Below, one piece after another: positions 57,457 through 64,000 of a stretch of 64,000 bases of DNA. Position numbers and translations under genes: made by a program. The stretch comes from Alloboseaceae bacterium BT-24-1. GTDB lineage: Bacteria; Pseudomonadota; Alphaproteobacteria; Rhizobiales; Beijerinckiaceae. The stretch spans positions 1 to 64,000 of the forward strand of contig JAOYTL010000011.1 of NCBI GenBank assembly GCA_025846845.1, written 5' to 3'. How positions within the stretch are numbered: the first letter of the stretch is position 1; each line of letters opens with the position of its first letter. The notes under the pieces are model-generated. The model did not search any database. It was not told the DNA's origin and was given only the letters and a program-made list of their open reading frames with translations.

Positions 57457-58610
57457 TGAAGCTGCTGGAAGGCTGCCGCGTCCTCGATCTCGGCATCATC
57501 ACTGCCGGCGCTGCGACCGCCGCCTTGCTTGCCGATTTCGGCGCCGAGGTGATCAAGGTGGAATCGCCGACCTATCGCGATCCGTTCCGCGCCTGGAGCG
57601 CGCAGGACGAGCCAGACGCGATGCCGCCGCTGTTCCGCGCCACCAACCGCAACAAGCGCGCGATCAGCATCGATCTGAAGCGGCCGGAGGGGCAGGCGAT
57701 CTTCCTGCGCCTGGTGCGTCGCGCCGATGTCGTGGTCGAGAATTTCCGCCGCGGCGTGATGGAAGGGCTAGGCTTGGGTTTTGCCAGGTTGCGCGAGGCC
57801 AATCCCGACATCGTCCTCGCCTCGATATCGAGCCAGGGCGAGACCGGCCCCGATGCCGGCCACGTCTCCTATGGCTCGACGCTGGAGGCGCTGAGCGGCC
57901 TCGCCTGGGTGACCGGCTATCAGGGCGGCAAGCCCGAAGTGTCCGGCCGCGACGTCAACTATCCCGACCAGATCGTCGCGCTGTTCGCGGCCGGTGCGAT
58001 CGCGACGGCGCTGCGCTCGGTGCGCAAGGGCGAAGGCGGCAGCCATCTCGACCTGTCGCAGCGCGATCTCGCCGCCTTCATGATCGGCGATCGCTTCGCC
58101 GCCGCTTCGCAAGGCGAGATCGTCACGCGCCAGGGCAATGCCCAGCATCATTATCCGCTGCAGGATTGCTTCCTTGCCACCGATGGCATCTGGATCGCGC
58201 TCTCGGTACCGGCCTCCGCGCTGCCGCTCCTGTCGGATGGGCTTGCTGTTGGCGATTCCGATCGTCCGGACGGCCTTCGCAAGGCAGTCGCGGCGGCGAC
58301 CGCGGCACGATCCGCTGGCGAGGCGGTGAGCTTCTTCGTCGCCCTCGGCGTGCCCGCCGCCATCGTCAATGACGGCAACGGCATGATGGCCGATTGGGGC
58401 GAGGCCTGGGACCACGCGCTGCAGCGCGACGAGCAAGGCCTGATCGTCAAGGGCTTCCCGCTCCAGGTCGACGAGGCGCCGCTCGCGATCGAGCGTCCGG
58501 CCCCGCAGGTCGGCGCGCAGACCTGTGCCGTTCTCGCCGAGATCGCCGGCTACAGCAGCAGCGAGATCGCCGACTTCGCTGCTGCCGGGATTATCGAGAC
58601 CGCGCGCTGA
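57456..58610 (+). CDS. CaiB/BaiF-like class III CoA-transferase, catalytic subunit
   Basis: 384 residues. GCRVLDLGIITAGAATAALL then ADFGAEVIKVESP opens the fold; NRNKRAISIDLKRPEGQAIF, ADVVVENFRRGVMEGLGLGF and LASISSQGETGPD are classical. The expected Asp nucleophile is in the RDVNYPDQIVALFAAGAIAT region. It would activate the substrate acid by moving CoA from a donor such as succinyl-CoA. It closes the operon begun at 54068, and ends convergently with the LysR gene. Confidence 0.93.
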   Translation: MKLLEGCRVLDLGIITAGAATAALLADFGAEVIKVESPTYRDPFRAWSAQDEPDAMPPLFRATNRNKRAISIDLKRPEGQAIFLRLVRRADVVVENFRRGVMEGLGLGFARLREANPDIVLASISSQGETGPDAGHVSYGSTLEALSGLAWVTGYQGGKPEVSGRDVNYPDQIVALFAAGAIATALRSVRKGEGGSHLDLSQRDLAAFMIGDRFAAASQGEIVTRQGNAQHHYPLQDCFLATDGIWIALSVPASALPLLSDGLAVGDSDRPDGLRKAVAAATAARSAGEAVSFFVALGVPAAIVNDGNGMMADWGEAWDHALQRDEQGLIVKGFPLQVDEAPLAIERPAPQVGAQTCAVLAEIAGYSSSEIADFAAAGIIETAR

Positions 58611-58625
58611 AGCGATGCCGGCCGC

Positions 58626-59579
58626 TCAGGCCGGCACCAGACTCTCGCCGCCGGGCAGCCGCATATGGCGCAGGGCCGCCTCGTATTCGACCGATTGGCC
58701 GAGAATCCAGTCGCGGAATTCGGCGACACCGGGCTTCTTCACCGCATGCTCGACATAGGTGAGGTAGTAGGCGATGCCGTTGTCGTGAATGAAGTCGAAC
58801 GGCGCGACCAGCCGGCCGGCGTTGAGGTCTTCCAGCACCAGCGCCATCTGCCCGATGGCCATACCGATGCCCTCCATTGCCGATTGATAGGCGAGGGTCG
58901 AACTCTCGAAATAGAGGCCCCGATCGCTCTCGATATGCTCGCCGCCGGCGGCGTCGAGCCATTCGCGCCAGTCATCGGGTCGGACGGTGGAGTGCAGCAG
59001 GGTCTGCTCGGCGAGGATGTCGATGCCGATCTCTGGACCGAGACGCTCCAGGAAGGCCGGGCTGCACACGGGAATGAGGGCGCTACCGGCGAGGCGATGC
59101 GAGACCAGGCCCGGCCAGTCGCCATCGCCCTGCTGGATCGCGATGTCGATATCGCCCATCGAGAGCTGGTTGATCGGCCGCGGTGAGAGCGAGGTGGCGA
59201 GCTGGATCTCCCGCTTCGGATAGAGGCGATGGAACAGCGGCAGGCGCGGAACGAGCCAGCGCAAGGTGAAGGTCATCGGGCAGTGCACCCGCAGCGAGCT
59301 CTCGCCCTGCGCACCCATCAGCCGCTTGGTCGCTCGCTCCATCTGGTCGAAGGCGGTGCCGAGCGCCGCGACATAGTCGTTCGCCTCGGCGGAAATGCGC
59401 AGGTCCCGGCCGGTGCGCTCGAACAGTTCGACGCCGAGCACGTCCTCCAGCAGCTTGATCTGCCGGCTGATCGCGCCGGGTGTCACCGAAAGCTCGTCGG
59501 CGGCCTTGGTGAAGCTGACATGCCGGCCAGCCGCCTCGAAGGCGCGCAGCGCGTTCAGCGGGGGCAGGCGACGCAGCAT
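58626..59579 (-). CDS. LysR (GcvA-type) regulator, candidate master of the cluster
   Basis: 317 residues from ATG at 59579 (GTG at 59588 also possible). The start LRRLPPLNALRAFEAAGRHV then SFTKAADELSVTPGAISRQI is the GcvA-like winged helix. The effector domain has LRVHCPMTFTLRWLVPRLPL and DIDIAIQQGDGDWPGL. It lies in the middle of the catabolic cluster and is divergent from the GST-thiolase operon. The recurrent GGTTAA-N5-TTGACC boxes of this region fit LysR geometry, making this protein the best candidate to bind them. Confidence 0.92.
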   Translation of the reverse strand: MLRRLPPLNALRAFEAAGRHVSFTKAADELSVTPGAISRQIKLLEDVLGVELFERTGRDLRISAEANDYVAALGTAFDQMERATKRLMGAQGESSLRVHCPMTFTLRWLVPRLPLFHRLYPKREIQLATSLSPRPINQLSMGDIDIAIQQGDGDWPGLVSHRLAGSALIPVCSPAFLERLGPEIGIDILAEQTLLHSTVRPDDWREWLDAAGGEHIESDRGLYFESSTLAYQSAMEGIGMAIGQMALVLEDLNAGRLVAPFDFIHDNGIAYYLTYVEHAVKKPGVAEFRDWILGQSVEYEAALRHMRLPGGESLVPA

Positions 59580-59617
59580 GACACACACGCTTGATGATTT
59601 CTCACAGATAGCCTGCC

Positions 59618-59634
59618 TTTTAGTCGATTGACGG
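59618..59634 (+). promoter_or_regulatory. Regulon box E (weak copy before the GST-thiolase operon)
   Basis: TTTTAGTCGATTGACGG resembles box A (TTAAGTCGTTTGACCGG) with four mismatches, in the same orientation relative to the downstream operon. The 238-bp gap between the LysR and GST genes also has a direct repeat TGGATCA at 59675 and 59689. Nothing else is recognised in the gap. Confidence 0.4.
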
Positions 59635-59817
59635 TTTTGCGCTTTTCGCGTTGCTTGTGGGTCGCGGGCGATGATGGATCAAATTGCTTGGATCATCAAC
59701 AGGATGAAGCATGTTTTGCCTCGGTTTCGAGCCGATTTCGATGCGGATGCGAGCGCTCCGGCAGGATTCCGCGACGGTGCCGTCTCATGTGATTTTTCCT
59801 GAGCCTGGGCCGGCCAA

Positions 59818-60480
59818 ATGATGAGGCTTTTCTGGTCGCCCCGCTCGCCCTTTGTCCGCAAGGTCCTGGTCGTCGTCCATGAGGTTGGCCTCGATGATGC
59901 GATCGAGCGCGTGCCGATGGTCATCCTCTCGACCCAGCCGAACGACGCGCTGCTCGCGCTCAATCCGCTCGGCCAGATCCCGACGCTGGTCACCGAGGGC
60001 GGTGAGGCGATCTACGATTCCGTGGCGATCTGCCATTACCTCGACGTCGTGCGCGGCGCCGGCCGGCTGCATCCGCCAGCGCCCGACGCGCGGACGGCCG
60101 CGCTTCGGCGCCAGGCCCTCGGCGACGGGCTCTCATGGCTGCTGCTCAACTGGCTGGGCGAGCGCTCGCGCCGGCAGGGCGAGCAATCGGCCATGCGCAT
60201 CGCGGCCGTGCACAAGAAGCTGCCGCATATCTTCCGGGCGCTCGAGGCTGAGGCTGCGGCAGACGCCGAATCTTTCGATGTCGGCCACGCCGCGATCGTC
60301 GCGGCGCTCGGCTATCTCGATTTCCGCTTCGCGCCGGATTTCCCCTGGCAGGAGCGCTATCCGCGCCTGGCGCAGTGGTGGCAGGGCGCGCAGCAGCGCC
60401 CTTCGGTCGCGGCGACGGTGCATTACGACGAACTCGCGACGGCCGGCTCCGCCCTGTCGCGCCAGAAGGGCCGGGCATGA
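59818..60480 (+). CDS. Glutathione S-transferase family protein
   Basis: 220 residues. The thioredoxin-like half is MRLFWSPRSPFVRKVLVVVH with ALNPLGQIPTLVTEGGEAIY and DSVAICHYLD (cis-Pro and glutathione Glu/Asp-Ser region); Ser at SPRSP is the probable catalytic residue. The helical half ends PWQERYPRLAQWWQGAQQRP. Members conjugate, isomerise or dehalogenate electrophiles using glutathione. It overlaps the second thiolase-fold gene by four bases, so it probably acts in the same pathway, for example as a maleylacetoacetate-type isomerase. Confidence 0.9.
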   Translation: MMRLFWSPRSPFVRKVLVVVHEVGLDDAIERVPMVILSTQPNDALLALNPLGQIPTLVTEGGEAIYDSVAICHYLDVVRGAGRLHPPAPDARTAALRRQALGDGLSWLLLNWLGERSRRQGEQSAMRIAAVHKKLPHIFRALEAEAAADAESFDVGHAAIVAALGYLDFRFAPDFPWQERYPRLAQWWQGAQQRPSVAATVHYDELATAGSALSRQKGRA

Positions 60481-61646
60481 GCATCAACGGACAAGCCTAT
60501 ATCGTCGGCGCCTATGAGCACCCGCTGCGCAAGGCGCCGGACAAGTCGCTGGCGCAATTGCATGCCGAGGTCGCGCTCGGTGCGCTCGCTGATGCCGGGC
60601 TGAGCAAGGACGATGTCGACGGCTATTTCTGCGGCGGCGACGTGCCGGGCACCGGCCCGTTCTCGATGGTCGACTATCTCAATCTCAGGGTTCGCCACGC
60701 CGATTCCACCAATATCGGCGGCGCCTCCTATATCCTGCACGTCAACCATGCGGCGCAGGCGATCGCCGCCGGGAAATGCGATGTGGCGCTGGTCACGCTG
60801 GCCGGCCGCCCGCGCAGCGAAGGCGTGCCAAAGGGCGGGCTGAAGCGGACCGATAGCCCCGTGCAGCCAGACTATGCCTGGGAAACGCCCTTCGGCATGA
60901 CGATCCTCAACGTCTACGCCATGTGTGCGATGCGCCACATGCACGAGTTCGGCACGACCGCCGAGCAATTGGCCTGGGTCAAGGTCGCCGCCTCCCATCA
61001 CGCGCAGCACAATCCCAACGCCATGCTGCGCGACCTCGTCACGGTCGACGACGTGCTGAATTCGACGCTGGTCGCCGACCCCCTGCACAAGCTCGATTGC
61101 TGCATCGTCTCGGATGGCGGCGGCGCGGTGGTCGTTACGCGTCCCGAGATCGCCCGCCAACTGAAGCGCCCGCTGGTCAAGATCCGCGGTGCCGGCGAGG
61201 CGGTGAAGCACACGGCCGGTGGCGCAATCGACCTGACCTATTCGGCCGGCCGCTTCAGCGGCGCAGCCGCCTTCGCTGAGGCCAATCTCACACCTGCCGA
61301 CGTCAAATACGCCTCGGTCTATGACAGCTTCACCATCACCGTGATCGTGCAGCTCGAGGATCTCGGCTTCTGCGCGAAAGGCGAGGGCGGTCGCTTCGTC
61401 GCTGACGGCAACCTGATCGCCGGTGTCGGGCGCCTGCCGGTCAACACCGATGGCGGCGGCTTGTGCAACAACCACCCGTTCAATCGCGGCGGCATCACCA
61501 AGATCATCGAGGCCGTCCGGCAATTGCGCGGCGAGGCGCATCCGGCCGTCCAGGTCGCCAATTGCGACATCGCCCTGGCCCACGGCACCGGCGGCATGCT
61601 CGGCACAAGGCATGGCGGCGCCACCCTCATCATCGAGCGGGAGTAA
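60477..61646 (+). CDS. Thiolase-fold protein 2 (Ltp-like, probable retro-aldolase)
   Basis: 389 residues from ATG at 60477. It shares the thiolase fold and layout of the protein at 54068: YIVGAYEHPLRKAPDKSLAQ, GLSKDDVDGYFCGGDVPGTG, KYASVYDSFTITVIVQLEDL and LPVNTDGGGLCNNHPFNRGG. The nucleophile region reads GGASYILHVNHAAQAIAAG with no Cys, so ordinary thiolysis is unlikely. The C-terminus lacks the usual CxGGG. The following DUF35 gene is its presumed partner. The two pairs may act on successive intermediates or form a mixed complex. Confidence 0.88.
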   Translation: MSINGQAYIVGAYEHPLRKAPDKSLAQLHAEVALGALADAGLSKDDVDGYFCGGDVPGTGPFSMVDYLNLRVRHADSTNIGGASYILHVNHAAQAIAAGKCDVALVTLAGRPRSEGVPKGGLKRTDSPVQPDYAWETPFGMTILNVYAMCAMRHMHEFGTTAEQLAWVKVAASHHAQHNPNAMLRDLVTVDDVLNSTLVADPLHKLDCCIVSDGGGAVVVTRPEIARQLKRPLVKIRGAGEAVKHTAGGAIDLTYSAGRFSGAAAFAEANLTPADVKYASVYDSFTITVIVQLEDLGFCAKGEGGRFVADGNLIAGVGRLPVNTDGGGLCNNHPFNRGGITKIIEAVRQLRGEAHPAVQVANCDIALAHGTGGMLGTRHGGATLIIERE

Positions 61647-61652
61647 AAGCCC

Positions 61653-62039
61653 ATGTCGGTTTTGCGTGAGGCGCTGGACCATCAGCCCGAGACCAAGGCG
61701 TTCTGGAGCGAGCTCGCCGAGGGCCGTTTCAAGCTATGTTACTGCCGCGCCTGCGAGCGAGCACACTGGTATCCGCGGGCGATCTGCCCGCATTGCGCCA
61801 GCCCGGAAACGGAATGGCGAGCGGCGAGTGGGCAGGGCACGATCTATTCCTACAGCATCGCCCGCACCGCGGCCGAGCCCTTCGCCATCGCCTATGTCAC
61901 CCTCGCGGAGGGGCCGACCATGATGACCAACATCGTTGGCAGCGACTTCGCGGAGATCGCGATCGGCAAGCCGGTCGAGATCGCCTTCGGCCATGAAGCC
62001 GAGGACGGCATCACCTTGCCGGTCTTCAGGCTCGCCTGA
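61653..62039 (+). CDS. DUF35 Zn-ribbon/OB-fold protein 2
   Basis: 128 residues. The zinc ribbon is CYCRACERAHWYPRAICPHC, with two CxxC pairs, then the OB-fold: GQGTIYSYSIARTAAEPFAI and AYVTLAEGPTMMTNIVGSDF. It differs from the DUF35 protein at 55232 enough to suggest a separate partner, the thiolase-fold protein six bases upstream. A terminal helix (FWSELAEGRFKLCYC) precedes the ribbon, as usual. Confidence 0.9.
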   Translation: MSVLREALDHQPETKAFWSELAEGRFKLCYCRACERAHWYPRAICPHCASPETEWRAASGQGTIYSYSIARTAAEPFAIAYVTLAEGPTMMTNIVGSDFAEIAIGKPVEIAFGHEAEDGITLPVFRLA

Positions 62040-62120
62040 GGCGCCACCTGCGCCGGACCCCATCTCGCGGCGTGCTCGATCACGCTGCGCGTGACCATAA
62101 CGACATCAGAGGAAACGACC

Positions 62121-63485
62121 ATGCCGACAGCCCTGTCACGCTCGCTCGCCGGGTTCGCCTCCGGCTTGCGCTATGAGCACTTGCCGGCCCGGGCGATTGA
62201 GGCCATCCGCATCGGCATGACCGACACGGTCGGCGTCATGTTCTCCGGGATGGACATGCCGGTCTCCCGCCATGTTCTGGCCAGCCTCGGCACGCGTGGG
62301 CTGAAGCACGAGGCCCGCATCCAGCTCGGCGCGGAGACAGCCTCCGTCGCCGACGCGACGCTGGTCAACGCGGTGACGACGAGCAGCGTCGTCTTCGACG
62401 ATGTCGCCTTCGCCGGCTGCCACACCAGTACGGTGCTGATGCCGGCGCTGCTCGCCGAGGGCGAACGGATCGGCGCCAGCGGCAAGCAAGTCATCCAGGC
62501 CTATGCCGCCGGCTACGAAGCTTGGGCGCGGCTCGCCGAGCGGGATTCCGACAGCTATTCGAGCAAGGGCTGGCATGCCACCGCCTGTTTCGGGCCATCC
62601 GCCGTCGCGCTGGCGCTCGCCAATCTGCGCGGCTTCGACGAGGCGACGACGCTGCGCGCGCTCGGCATCGCCGCCTCGATGTCGGGCGGGATCACCGCGA
62701 GCTTCGACACCGATGTCGGCCCGTTCCAGATCGGGCGCGGTGCCGCCGGCGGCGTCCTCGCGGCGCAACTCGCGGAAGCAGGCATGTCGGCACCGGCCGA
62801 TGCGCTGGAGCGCTCTGGGCGCGGCATGCTGGTCGCGCTCTCGCCCAAGGGCGCCGTCGATCTCGACAGTCCGCTCGACGATCTCGGCCGCGCCTGGCGC
62901 CTCGAAAGCATCGGCATCAACGTCAAGCAGTATCCGTTCGGCAATATCGCGCAGCGGGCCGTGGACGGCGCGCTCGATCTTGCGAACGCGCATGACGTCA
63001 AGCCGCAGGAGGTCACGCGGGTTGAATTGCTGATCAGCGACGCACAATATGCGGTGATCTCGAAATCGCCCTCGGTGCTGCATTTCGTGCCGTCGCACAG
63101 CGTGCCGCTGGCGATCGTCGCGGCATTGTTCGAACGGCGCGTGACGTTCGGCGCGCTTGAGGAGGGCTTCTACGGCCGCCCCGAGGTCCAGGCGCTGCTG
63201 AAGCAGGTCGAGACCGTGGCCGACGGCCGTATCCCGGCAGACACCCAGCCCAATCTCGGCTTCAGCGGTGGCGTCCGGCTGCATCTCAAGGGCGGTCGCG
63301 TGCTCGAAAGCCCCAGCGTCGACCATGCCCGCGGCCACTGGACGCGGCCGATGAGCGAGGCCGAGCTCTGGCAGAAATTCTGGTCCTGCAGCCAAAAGCA
63401 GCTCGCCCAGCCTAAGGCGGAAAAGCTCTTCGCCAGCCTGATCAAGCTCGATGATGTCGCGAATGTCGGAACACTCAACCGTTGA
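62121..63485 (+). CDS. MmgE/PrpD family protein
   Basis: 454 residues from ATG at 62121, preceded by GAGGAAA. The all-helical domain has LVNAVTTSSVVFDDVAFAGC (the DD..H-like active-site segment), GYEAWARLAERD, GWHATACFGPSAVALALANL and a C-terminal PSHSVPLAIVAALFERR. The family includes 2-methylcitrate dehydratase, cis-aconitate decarboxylase and iminodisuccinate epimerase, so a hydroxy- or amino-di/tricarboxylic acid is a plausible substrate. It follows the DUF35 gene by 81 bp. Confidence 0.9.
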   Translation: MPTALSRSLAGFASGLRYEHLPARAIEAIRIGMTDTVGVMFSGMDMPVSRHVLASLGTRGLKHEARIQLGAETASVADATLVNAVTTSSVVFDDVAFAGCHTSTVLMPALLAEGERIGASGKQVIQAYAAGYEAWARLAERDSDSYSSKGWHATACFGPSAVALALANLRGFDEATTLRALGIAASMSGGITASFDTDVGPFQIGRGAAGGVLAAQLAEAGMSAPADALERSGRGMLVALSPKGAVDLDSPLDDLGRAWRLESIGINVKQYPFGNIAQRAVDGALDLANAHDVKPQEVTRVELLISDAQYAVISKSPSVLHFVPSHSVPLAIVAALFERRVTFGALEEGFYGRPEVQALLKQVETVADGRIPADTQPNLGFSGGVRLHLKGGRVLESPSVDHARGHWTRPMSEAELWQKFWSCSQKQLAQPKAEKLFASLIKLDDVANVGTLNR

Positions 63486-63560
63486 GTGATCGCGATGGTG
63501 AGTGGCCGTGAAGGTCAGCTGGGCCTGCTCTTCGGTTGAGGAAAGCTCATCGGCCTCCGC

Positions 63561-63586
63561 GGTTAACTCGTTTGACCGGCCATGGC
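63561..63586 (+). promoter_or_regulatory. Regulon box B (upstream of the enoyl-CoA hydratase gene)
   Basis: GGTTAACTCGTTTGACC followed by GGCCATGGC, almost identical to box A at 53968 including the CCATGGC flank. It lies 50 bp before the start. Dyad GGTTAA-N5-TTGACC has the LysR T-N11-A spacing. Confidence 0.65.
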
Positions 63587-63635
63587 GCTGGTCCTACCTC
63601 GACTGCAATCAGGTTTGATCCGGCGGAGAGACTGC

Positions 63636-64000
63636 ATGGTCCCCGACACCCCATCGCTACAGTTCAGCCAGGCCGGGCATGTCGCCACCATCGTGCTCGA
63701 CCGGCCGCAGGCGCTGAACGCGATAGACCCGGAGACCGGAGCGGCGCTTGCGGCCTGCTTCGAGCGGATCGCGAGAGATGACGGCATCCGGGCCGTGGTC
63801 CTGACCGGGGCGGGCGAACGAGCCTTCAGCGCCGGCGCCGACCTCAAGAAGACCGCCGAAGTCTCCGGGCCCTATGCGGCGCAAGCCTTCGCCGGTGGCG
63901 GCGACACCAGCTTCGCATCGGCGCTCGATTGCGAGAAGCCGTTGATCGCCGCGATCAACGGCCTTGCGCTCGGCGGCGGGCTGGAACTTGCCTTGGCCTG
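63636..64000 (+). CDS. Enoyl-CoA hydratase/isomerase family protein (partial, runs off right edge)
   Basis: The first 121 codons of a crotonase-fold protein, from ATG at 63636 after GGCGGAGAG. HVATIVLDRPQALNAIDPET, AVVLTGAGERAFSAGADLKK (oxyanion-hole region) and PLIAAINGLALGGGLELALA are hallmarks. A catalytic Glu would lie just beyond the last motif, outside the window. It hydrates or isomerises an unsaturated acyl-CoA, in keeping with the CoA-transferases upstream. The regulon box 50 bp upstream suggests it starts another transcription unit of the same pathway. Confidence 0.92.
   Translation, partial: MVPDTPSLQFSQAGHVATIVLDRPQALNAIDPETGAALAACFERIARDDGIRAVVLTGAGERAFSAGADLKKTAEVSGPYAAQAFAGGGDTSFASALDCEKPLIAAINGLALGGGLELALA

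Noticed and set aside
1..64000. CRISPR array, tRNA or rRNA genes
   Set aside because: No regularly spaced repeats and no recognisable cloverleaf or rRNA sequence were seen on either strand.

Overview
The window is GC-rich, densely packed chromosomal DNA from an alphaproteobacterium, most likely a soil or plant-associated member of Hyphomicrobiales/Rhizobiales (Bosea-like, by inference). Support comes from a PcaQ-type pca operon with the matching operator, an Irr/ICE-like iron box, many LysR regulators and ABC importers, and Tat-exported enzymes. I see no tRNA, rRNA, CRISPR or phage genes. Most operons are tightly coupled by 1-14 nt overlaps.

Layout. (1) 1-132 is the edge of an IS630-type insertion sequence. 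(2) 643-9071 holds three luciferase-like flavin monooxygenases, a flavin reductase, a GNAT acetyltransferase, a fused permease-ATPase importer and two tandem binding proteins. It resembles S-alkyl-cysteine/sulfur salvage operons. (3) 9110-12675 is the protocatechuate branch of the beta-ketoadipate pathway (pcaDCHG with divergent pcaQ; pcaB absent). (4) 12700-17410 encodes a periplasmic molybdenum hydroxylase with a 2Fe-2S subunit and a triheme cytochrome c. (5) 17451-28686 is a LysR regulator with a dipeptide-type importer, hydantoinase/oxoprolinase A and B, and a D-threonine-aldolase-like PLP enzyme.

(6) 28744-45817 is a large ferric-siderophore locus: FecI/FecR signalling, two TonB receptors, two complete ABC importers, an AraC regulator and two siderophore-interacting reductases, one of them split by a frameshift. 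No siderophore biosynthesis genes are present, so it probably scavenges siderophores made by others. (7) 45864-47552 holds hpaH and a fumarylacetoacetase-family gene. (8) 47691-49965 is a dialkylglycine decarboxylase (dgdA) with a divergent LysR gene.

(9) 50075-64000 (running off the edge) is the least explained region. It has a binding protein and double permease without an ATPase, an alpha/beta hydrolase lacking its nucleophile, two thiolase-fold/DUF35 pairs, a dienelactone hydrolase, two class III CoA-transferases, a GST, an MmgE/PrpD protein and an enoyl-CoA hydratase, with one LysR gene in the middle. A LysR-type sequence (GGTTAA-N5-TTGACC, T-N11-A) recurs before its transcription units, which suggests a single regulon for CoA-dependent degradation of an unidentified acid.
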